A DNA stretch of 11,601 nucleotides from Ignavibacteriaceae bacterium (GTDB lineage: Bacteria > Bacteroidota > Ignavibacteria > Ignavibacteriales > Ignavibacteriaceae), in contig JALNWB010000127.1 of assembly GCA_023231105.1 (NCBI GenBank), positions 1-11,601 on the forward strand. Reading direction: 5' to 3'. The position numbers and the translations under genes were made by a program. Position 1 is the stretch's first letter. Each line of letters opens with the position of its first letter. Under the pieces are notes generated by a model. The model had not been told where the DNA came from. It ran no database searches and saw only the letters and a list, made by a program, of their open reading frames with translations. Below are positions 1 to 6,497 of this stretch, one piece after another.

Positions 1-581
1 AACCATCGGTCTACGTAACCATCACCGTTAACATCTTTCTGAAATTTCGCGGAGAATCTAAAAAAATCAGAATATGTTTGAGGTGACGTAGATGAACCCA
101 AATCCATCATCATCTTTTCATTGTAGATGAGCATGATCGGATTAATCTTCCACGGAATTTGATAGATATGTCCATCGAGTGACCTGATTTCCTCAATCAC
201 TTCACTGTCACATCTTTCGTTAAGAAAATCCATAAATCCTTTAAGCGTATCAAGTGCAACTAACACGCCGGCTTCCGCATAAGCTTCGACATCGCCCTGC
301 CACATGTTTGAATAGATATCGGGAGTAGTTTTGCCTACCACCGCAGCAAGAATAATCTCTTCACTCGATCTTCCTTCAGGAACCGGTTGATATTTAACTG
401 AAACATTTTGGTTATTTTTATTCCACTTTTCCGTTAATTGTTTTGCGAACTGAATTTCATAACTATTGTTGGAACACCAGTAGATCAAGTTCGTTTCGGA
501 ACTTTGATTGCCAGAATTACATGACTGTAGCGGAAGCCAAATCAAAATCAGTAAAGCAATATTTATAAAAAGTCTATTCAC
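1..581 (-). CDS. Extracellular solute-binding lipoprotein (ABC transporter, family 1-like), 3' end missing
   Basis: The frame reads from a GTG at 579-581 to the left edge, giving 193 complete codons of a protein normally about 400-450 residues long. The N-terminus is a lipoprotein signal: basic MNR, a hydrophobic stretch (residues 4-17) and a lipobox LQSC with the lipidated Cys at 21. After it comes a typical family 1 solute-binding pattern: an early strand (NLIYWCSNN), a helix EIQFAKQLTEKWNKNN, the segment TTPDIYSNMW, then DGHIYQIPWKINPIMLIYNEKM, which corresponds to the sugar-binder region where the protein names its hinge and ligand pocket. Residues 183-191 (DVNGDGYVD) resemble a calcium loop, seen in some sugar-binding proteins. 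No in-frame ATG occurs near the start, and TAA of the upstream gene lies in frame three codons earlier, so GTG is the only start that keeps the signal. It begins 6 nt after the chaperone gene. Ligand is unknown; a carbohydrate is likely. Permease genes would be expected beyond position 1. Confidence 0.88.
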   Translation of the reverse strand, partial: MNRLFINIALLILIWLPLQSCNSGNQSSETNLIYWCSNNSYEIQFAKQLTEKWNKNNQNVSVKYQPVPEGRSSEEIILAAVVGKTTPDIYSNMWQGDVEAYAEAGVLVALDTLKGFMDFLNERCDSEVIEEIRSLDGHIYQIPWKINPIMLIYNEKMMMDLGSSTSPQTYSDFFRFSAKFQKDVNGDGYVDRW

Positions 582-587
582 TATTTT

Positions 588-2102
588 TTATTCCCAGTTT
601 ACCCAATCGTTATCAATTGAAGGAAATGCAGGTCTTGGAATTAGATTGCCTCGTTTAGCGATGAACATTTCGATTGCTTTTTTATCATTTTCGGTTGAAA
701 CTTTTATCTTGTTAAGCAGAACTTCATTTATAACGATTTTATATTTTTTCTTCAACTCAAGAATTTTGTGCAATATTTTTTTCGAAAGTTCTGCACTCAT
801 AATTTCGGACTGAGATTGTTTCTTCTCACTTACCAAACGCTGCTCTTCGGAATTTAACGTGATGAAATTCGCTAATTCGTTTCTGTACGCGCTGTATGAT
901 ATTTTATCTTTCCACCAGGTTGATTGCTTTTTTACCCAATCGGATTTGTTATAACCTTTTTGGTACGCTTCATCAGTCAACAATTTATCTCTCACCATAA
1001 CCCAAACCAAATCTTCTAAAGATTTCGAGAATGCTATTAATTCATTTTTAGAGAATTTTACGTATTGCTCACGGTTCCTAAACCAGATGATAAATTCGTC
1101 TAGAGATATTTTACGGTTCTTGCATTCAACCAACGTTAAACCGGTGTACTTCTCTCCTCTTTTTAATCCGAGATTGGATAATGCAACTTCCAATTTGTCA
1201 TCTAATTTCCATTCGGAATAATTTTCAGGTGTAAGAATAAATTTCCCAAGATAAGATCGAAGCACATTAAACACATCACGTTTTATAATTGGATTTTCAT
1301 CTTCAAATAATCCTTTCACATATTGATCCGATAATAAATCCATTTTGCTTTTGGTAATCGCTTCAACCGCTTCGGATTTCAGTTTGTTATATTCCGCTTC
1401 ACCGGTGATCATGCTTTTAATAATATTATCAATCTTAATGATGTACCATCCGTCATCAGTGTGAATGGGATCAGAAATCTTTCCGGCTTTCAATGTATCC
1501 ACAATTAAAGCAAACTGCGGATTTTTCATATATATGTTGTATAGACTGGTTGTTAGTTGTCTATCATCAACCAGGACTGAATCACTTAATTGTGCTGTGA
1601 ATAAAGAGTCAAACGAAATTCCATTTTTTAATTGAGTTAAATAATCTTTCAAAGCCGGAGAATCATTAGCGTGTAACCATCTCAGTTGATATTCAGTTTG
1701 TTTCTTTTCAATAACCTTCTTGATCTCGACATCATTTATTTTAACCTTCGGCACAATTTCTTTCTTGAACATTTCTTCAGATGCCAAATCAGATTCGATA
1801 TCTGCGTAAAGTCCTTTCCTTAATTCATTTTTCATTACACCTTTTTCATATCCTTCAAGAGCAAGCAGTTTTTCGTTGATCATATAATTAAGGTAGATCA
1901 ACTTAGAATTTTTTTCTCTTTTCGGGAAAGCCGGTCCAAATTCATAACTGTAGATAAATTCTTCCGCTGTAATTTTAACTGATCCGACTTGAGCTACAAT
2001 TTCATTTTTGATTTTTGAATTTTCATTCCCTTCAAAAAATATATTTTGCGAATAGCTTTTGCTCAAACAGAAAAACAGCAATATGAGTAAGGTTTTTTTC
2101 AA
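588..2102 (-). CDS. SurA/PpiC-like periplasmic peptidyl-prolyl isomerase or chaperone
   Basis: The product has 504 residues. A signal peptide (MKKTLLILLFFCLSKSYSQ) sends it to the periplasm. Residues 33-105 look like the N-terminal helical segment of SurA-type proteins: EIVAQVGSVKITAEEF followed by INEKLLALEGYEKGV. Residues about 136-227 look like a parvulin domain, with RWLHAND near its start and GWYIIKID at its end. The GGDLGW-like turn usual in active parvulins is not visible (residues 176-190 read VLVDDRQLTTSLYNI), so the role may be chaperone rather than isomerase. Residues 240-504 are mostly helical and charged and match nothing I can name, though a second INEKLL-like stretch (MVRDKLLTDEAYQKGY, 369-384) suggests more SurA-type helices. 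The start is TTG at 2100-2102, preceded by a purine-rich AAAGAAGAA. No ATG is available without losing the signal peptide. Its position next to a barrel gene and a TonB receptor fits a dedicated outer-membrane-protein folding helper (inference). Confidence 0.8.
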   Translation of the reverse strand: MKKTLLILLFFCLSKSYSQNIFFEGNENSKIKNEIVAQVGSVKITAEEFIYSYEFGPAFPKREKNSKLIYLNYMINEKLLALEGYEKGVMKNELRKGLYADIESDLASEEMFKKEIVPKVKINDVEIKKVIEKKQTEYQLRWLHANDSPALKDYLTQLKNGISFDSLFTAQLSDSVLVDDRQLTTSLYNIYMKNPQFALIVDTLKAGKISDPIHTDDGWYIIKIDNIIKSMITGEAEYNKLKSEAVEAITKSKMDLLSDQYVKGLFEDENPIIKRDVFNVLRSYLGKFILTPENYSEWKLDDKLEVALSNLGLKRGEKYTGLTLVECKNRKISLDEFIIWFRNREQYVKFSKNELIAFSKSLEDLVWVMVRDKLLTDEAYQKGYNKSDWVKKQSTWWKDKISYSAYRNELANFITLNSEEQRLVSEKKQSQSEIMSAELSKKILHKILELKKKYKIVINEVLLNKIKVSTENDKKAIEMFIAKRGNLIPRPAFPSIDNDWVNWE

Positions 2103-2134
2103 ATTCTTCTTTAAACGACGATTCGGAATTTTTA

Positions 2135-2142
2135 CAAATTTA
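2135..2142 (-). promoter_or_regulatory. Weak candidate Bacteroidota-type -7 element inside the operon
   Basis: On the minus strand this reads TAAATTTG, matching the Bacteroidota TAnnTTTG -7 consensus. It falls in the 44-nt gap before the chaperone gene. No clear TTTG -33 box is visible at the expected distance (only a T-rich GTTTTTC nearby), and the DNA is AT-rich, so a chance match is quite possible. Confidence 0.2.
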
Positions 2143-2146
2143 ACTA

Positions 2147-3223
2147 TTAGAATTTTATCCCTATTGAAAAACTATGAACATTTTTTAGTTTCCCAAAATC
2201 TCGAAAAGCATAATCAAATTTTATAATTGCTGAACTTAACAGCATCTTAGAATCAACACCGGCGCCAAATGAAAGTCCTCCTTCGGCATCTTTGAGAAAC
2301 AATGAATTATATCCTCCTCGCACCGAGAAGAAATCCAGAAAAGAAAACTCCGTACCAACATTTAAACTCTGGTAATCATTATTCGGAACAATGGCATCAG
2401 CGGATACAGTTAATTTATAGCTTTCATATTGGAATGCAGGAGTTGAAACGCCTATCTGGAAAATAAGAGGCAAATCCCACGAATCAAGTTCAATATTTGT
2501 TGGTATTCTTTCGTTTGAACCTTGTTTAGTTTCGTCAATCCGGATAAAATTTCTCGTATCTCTTCCGTCTAAACGCATTGAGGTTCCGAAATTTGACATC
2601 ACTGCGCCGATAGTCATTCCTCCGAAAAGATCGGTTCTTAAAATGGTGCCGGCATCAATTGCGAACGCAGACGAGCTCATATGCCAGATGGTTTGCTTGA
2701 TATATTTAGCCGTGATTCCAATTGAAAACCTATCAGTAAATTTTCTTGCAAAAGATAATGCAAGCGAGATATCCGCAGCGCTGAAATTTTCTCCGGTTCC
2801 ATCGGGTTGTTCAACGGTAGTAACTTTCATGTCTCCCATGGTGAGAGATGTAAAACTAAAACCGAGATTTCCAAAATCTCCTAAAGGAATCGCCAGCCCG
2901 GCGTAATCGAATTTTGTATCCGCGATCCAATCCGTATGCGCCAGTACTGCTTCATACTGATTGAGACCAGCTATTCCGCCGACATTCCAATACAATGTTG
3001 ATGCGTCATTTGCGAGCCCCACGAATGCCCCTCCCATTGAGTTTGCGCGAGCGCCAACGCCTATCTCCAGAAAGGATGCTGCGGTTGTGCCGGTCTTCGA
3101 AACATTTTGGGAATAGAGTGATTGATTTACTGAAAAGAAAATCAGAATTAATAAAAACATTTTTATACGAGTTATATTATCCATAGCATTCTGCAATAAT
3201 TTATACTTTTGTAATTTCATCAT
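2147..3223 (-). CDS. PorV/PorQ-family outer-membrane beta-barrel protein
   Basis: The product has 358 residues. After a signal sequence ending SLYSQ (about residue 39) comes the hallmark start of PorV/PorQ-like barrels: TTAASFLEIGVGARANSMGG then AFVGLANDASTLYWNVGGIA (residues 46-85). Alternating barrel strands follow, such as YAGLAIPLGDFGNLGFSFTS and FSIGITAKYIKQT, and the protein ends in HSFSIGIKF, with the terminal Phe typical of outer-membrane barrels. In T9SS, PorV shuttles cargo with C-terminal sorting domains to the surface; this is a paralogue in an operon with a large putative cargo, so a cognate role is plausible but inferred. It could instead be a FadL-like transport barrel. The ATG at 3221-3223 overlaps the TGA of the upstream gene as ATGA, pointing to translational coupling. 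A second ATG at 3182-3184 (MDNITRIKMFLL) would give a more ordinary signal peptide length and is the alternative start. Confidence 0.87.
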   Translation of the reverse strand: MMKLQKYKLLQNAMDNITRIKMFLLILIFFSVNQSLYSQNVSKTGTTAASFLEIGVGARANSMGGAFVGLANDASTLYWNVGGIAGLNQYEAVLAHTDWIADTKFDYAGLAIPLGDFGNLGFSFTSLTMGDMKVTTVEQPDGTGENFSAADISLALSFARKFTDRFSIGITAKYIKQTIWHMSSSAFAIDAGTILRTDLFGGMTIGAVMSNFGTSMRLDGRDTRNFIRIDETKQGSNERIPTNIELDSWDLPLIFQIGVSTPAFQYESYKLTVSADAIVPNNDYQSLNVGTEFSFLDFFSVRGGYNSLFLKDAEGGLSFGAGVDSKMLLSSAIIKFDYAFRDFGKLKNVHSFSIGIKF

Positions 3224-6200
3224 TTTATTACCGCAAACTTTCCAATCTTTTTCCCAACACCCGGAGCGTCAATATGATAAACATAAACTCCGTAAGCTAT
3301 ATCCATTCCATCCTTGGAAACTAAATCCCAACTTTCCTGTCCGTCTGATAACGTACCGGAATGCTGAAACGAATCCACAAGTTTTCCGCTCAAAGTGTAG
3401 ATGCTGATTGTGCATTGACTCGGCAGATGCGTAAAGTAAATACGCCTTTCACCGCGTCCGACATTACTTGAAAGCGGTTCCCATGACGCTGCTCCAACAT
3501 ATGGATTAGGAACAACCGACACATTATTTATATCCGACTCGGCTTTGACCTTGTCAAATCCTTTTCCTTTTAAAGTGAACTGGTAGAACTCTCCTTTTCT
3601 GAAAGGTTTCTTATTTACCACTTTAAAAATATCCCCATACTGAGGAGGTCTCTGCTTATCTTCAGCAATAGTGGTGTCTTTTATAAAGGTGATAGACCAA
3701 CTTACATGCAGATCAGAAAAATTAGTAGCTTTTTTACCAAGAGAATCTCCAAATACTATAAAGATTGCATCACTATCGTTAAATATCTTATCCGAATTTT
3801 TGTCCCTAAAAATGAACTGGAAATGTTCTATCCTTTCGGTAAGATTATTCACAACAATATTCGTCTGTATAGGTTGGCTGAAAGATGTAGCCGGGAATGA
3901 TAAATCGCCCTTACCTGGCTCCAAAAGTTTTATTTCAAAGTCGGCAGGATAATCTATTTTCTTTCCTAGATAAGCCGCTTGATATCTTGAATCAAAACCC
4001 ACCTGCACAATATAGTTGCTGTTTCCGGTGATCCATTTAGTCTTGTCAACGTCAATTGCTACAGAGGTATCACTCTTCATATTAACCGTAAATCCGTCAA
4101 GGACAGGAGTCTGCCCTTCAACACCGGTTATTTTCTGTTTGTTTAACATCGTGTCCCCTGCTGCTATGTTAATAAGCGAATACTCCGGATTAGCAGAATT
4201 ATGATAAAGGACGTTATCATTGAACTCCAGACGATACGTATTAAAATTCTTAATGGAATCCGGATTGAGTATCGATATCGAAATGTTTCCTGTGCCTGGT
4301 CCGCTTCCTTCGAAAGATGCGACCTCCGGTGCGAGATAACCCGCAGCAGGCGCTCTCGGAGTAATAACCGCTGTATTTATATCTGTGGTGATATTACCGT
4401 TAATATCTTTCTTCAGAATAGTTGTTGTCTCTGAAGGAGGTATGCCTTCAAAATTTCCTTCGATAGTAGTTGTTTCATATCCTCTATCATAAGCTGCAAC
4501 TGCATAGTAGTAAGTTTGACCGTTTTGCACTGTTGTATCAATGAAGGAATGCTTTAATCCCGAATCATTTCCGAGATAGAACATTGCGCCGTTCACATTT
4601 ATCGGATGAAGTCCGGTAACACCATCAATCACATCGAACTGTGCTATCGGAGATCTGAAAATAGGTTTACCGTACGCATCCGTAATTATTTTGTTCTCCA
4701 GAAAATTCGGTTCAGTTGATCTGTAAATTCTGTATCCTTCAAAATTTATTCGCTGATAAAATTCATCGAATGTCTTCTCGGCTCTGTCATCCCAATACAG
4801 AATTACTTTATGATCTCCAGGAACGGCAGTTAGAATTGGTTTTTCCGGTGGTTTGGCAAAACGATAATTTGCATTGTAGATTTGCTGCACCGTCTTTTTT
4901 CTTCTGAACAGATCGTCTTGGTTTATTCCGAAGACCATCGACATAGAAAATCTTTCCGTCTCACCTTCACCTTGATTCTCCCCGGTGACTGTTGAATAAG
5001 TATTCCTTCCATTCATGCTGAAAAGATAACTTGAAAAATAATTTGCAAGGTTTACGCCAACAAGTGATTGACCGTGCGGAGATGGTAAACCGGAAAGTAC
5101 GGTCCAATTCTCCTCATCATTGTCAAGCTCATAAGTATGAACTGCATAAATCTTAAAACCTGTAAGACCTAACTGATCGGATTCATCTTTATCAAGTATG
5201 CCGAAGTTCGGTTCTCCCTGGTCTGGTTTTCCATTTGCTTCTGTTCCATCAACATCAGGTCCGGAATAGCCTGCATCAAATGGACCAATACCATCGGAGC
5301 CGACATCATTATTAAGAGGTTCGCCTGAATCCCATAGACCATTATTGTTTAGATCGGCGTACGATTTCCAATTAGCATTCTCATCAGCATCCCAATGTTC
5401 TTTCCACGAATAACCGTAAAACTGAAAAAATTTTGTAGTATCCTGAAAAGCATTTTTTAAAAACGGATCTTGATTAGGATTAGTTACAAAAAAAGTCGCG
5501 TTGTTATTTCTTTTCTCATCAGTTAGTCCGTCAGAGTCGTTATCTATTTGATCATCCGGAACACCGGGGCTTTCAAGGAAGGCGTAACCGGCAAGTCCTA
5601 CCGGACTCCAATTTCCAGGGTTGCCGAAAGGTACGACTGACCACGCATAAGACATATCAAGTAGTTCATTATAATCACCTGCGTTATTCGAGGAATTATC
5701 ATGTCCGCCAATTCCCCAATCCACATATTGCGCAAATAAAGTTTTTTGATAATCATAAGTTCCCATGTTAGTAATCTCGTAATACCAGAAGATTACATCT
5801 TCAGCAAGCACCTGCGACCACTGAAAACCGCGGGCTCTAACCTGCATGCCCAGTCCTCCTCTTGTTGGATCTTCGGTGTCAGGAGTAAAATTATTCTTCA
5901 GCAGGTATTCTCTATCTTCATTATCATCGAACACAAAATACGTTTCAACGTCTGCATTGAAGATTCCTTTTCCGAAAAATCCATTCCAGTTTCCATTCCA
6001 ATCCGAAGTTCTGTCGGGCCATTTCTCTGGCCAGGTGGATGGAACATCGCTCCTTGCCGGTGTGCTGCTGTAAGTTGCCGAATAGCCGGACAAGGGCCAC
6101 CATCCGTATGTAACACCCGTTGCACTATTGTACCGGGTAAACTCGTAGTAGTTCGATTCCAGCGGATGAATCAGTTTTCCTGCCGGGTCTTTCGCTTCCG

Positions 6201-6474
6201 CTTGAACAATGATTGCGACGCCATCCACATACGTGTGGTTAGTTCCCTTTGGCCAAACTCCGCTTCTGCTTGGTTCATTCTTCCAGTCTGCAATTTCACC
6301 AAAGTTATAGTAAACGGTTGCAGCAAGGTTACCATCCATGAATCCTTTTCTGGTTTGATTGTGGTCCCCTTTGTTTTTATCGACAACTCTCTGGCCGAAA
6401 GTCAGGTCGGAATTAATAATAAATGCTGCCGCAATTAAAATTATAAAACCGAAATTATTTTTTGTTATCAACAT
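3220..6474 (-). CDS. Large secreted FN3-containing protein with FlgD-like/T9SS-like C-terminal domain
   Basis: The product has 1084 residues. An N-terminal signal peptide (residues 1-28, ending LTFGQ) is followed by a long unassigned region (30-540) rich in Trp, Asp and Asn. It holds acidic loops resembling calcium sites: DDQIDNDSDGLTDE (307-320), DLNNNGLWDSGEP (374-386) and a Gly/Asp-rich run at 388-432. Residues about 543-680 look like a fibronectin type III domain (PPEKPILTAVPGDHKVILYW; later YRIYRS and YYYAVAAYD). Residues 690-980 are probably further beta-sandwich domains. The C-terminal 100 residues carry VVPNPYVG, then ISIYTLSGKLV and AYGVYVYHID, which is the FlgD-like Ig fold shared with T9SS tails, but the NYPNPFNP signature is replaced. 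ATG at 6472-6474 has GGAG 5 nt upstream and lies 23 nt after the receptor gene. I cannot assign a molecular function; the likely site is the cell surface, as partner of the receptor upstream and client of the PorV-like barrel downstream. Confidence 0.8.
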   Translation of the reverse strand: MLITKNNFGFIILIAAAFIINSDLTFGQRVVDKNKGDHNQTRKGFMDGNLAATVYYNFGEIADWKNEPSRSGVWPKGTNHTYVDGVAIIVQAEAKDPAGKLIHPLESNYYEFTRYNSATGVTYGWWPLSGYSATYSSTPARSDVPSTWPEKWPDRTSDWNGNWNGFFGKGIFNADVETYFVFDDNEDREYLLKNNFTPDTEDPTRGGLGMQVRARGFQWSQVLAEDVIFWYYEITNMGTYDYQKTLFAQYVDWGIGGHDNSSNNAGDYNELLDMSYAWSVVPFGNPGNWSPVGLAGYAFLESPGVPDDQIDNDSDGLTDEKRNNNATFFVTNPNQDPFLKNAFQDTTKFFQFYGYSWKEHWDADENANWKSYADLNNNGLWDSGEPLNNDVGSDGIGPFDAGYSGPDVDGTEANGKPDQGEPNFGILDKDESDQLGLTGFKIYAVHTYELDNDEENWTVLSGLPSPHGQSLVGVNLANYFSSYLFSMNGRNTYSTVTGENQGEGETERFSMSMVFGINQDDLFRRKKTVQQIYNANYRFAKPPEKPILTAVPGDHKVILYWDDRAEKTFDEFYQRINFEGYRIYRSTEPNFLENKIITDAYGKPIFRSPIAQFDVIDGVTGLHPINVNGAMFYLGNDSGLKHSFIDTTVQNGQTYYYAVAAYDRGYETTTIEGNFEGIPPSETTTILKKDINGNITTDINTAVITPRAPAAGYLAPEVASFEGSGPGTGNISISILNPDSIKNFNTYRLEFNDNVLYHNSANPEYSLINIAAGDTMLNKQKITGVEGQTPVLDGFTVNMKSDTSVAIDVDKTKWITGNSNYIVQVGFDSRYQAAYLGKKIDYPADFEIKLLEPGKGDLSFPATSFSQPIQTNIVVNNLTERIEHFQFIFRDKNSDKIFNDSDAIFIVFGDSLGKKATNFSDLHVSWSITFIKDTTIAEDKQRPPQYGDIFKVVNKKPFRKGEFYQFTLKGKGFDKVKAESDINNVSVVPNPYVGAASWEPLSSNVGRGERRIYFTHLPSQCTISIYTLSGKLVDSFQHSGTLSDGQESWDLVSKDGMDIAYGVYVYHIDAPGVGKKIGKFAVIK

Positions 6475-6479
6475 TTTTA

Positions 6480-6483
6480 CTCC
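6480..6483 (-). promoter_or_regulatory. Shine-Dalgarno site for the FN3 protein
   Basis: The minus strand reads GGAG followed by TAAAA and ATG, a well-spaced ribosome binding site. It supports the ATG at 6472-6474 and shows that at least some genes here use Shine-Dalgarno pairing, unlike most Bacteroidia. Confidence 0.65.
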
Positions 6484-6497
6484 AATAAAAAGACAAC

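Noticed and set aside
508..813. A 101-codon plus-strand open frame spanning the lipoprotein/chaperone junction
   Set aside because: It is antisense to two genes with clear signal peptides and family patterns and resembles no protein family; its hydrophobic look follows from the Lys/Asn-rich opposite strand.
5746..6438. A 230-codon open frame on the plus strand, opposite the FN3 protein
   Set aside because: It lies wholly antisense to a strongly supported gene, has no signal, domain or ribosome site I can recognise, and is Ser/Cys/Ile-rich as expected for the reverse of a Trp/Asn/Asp-rich coding frame.
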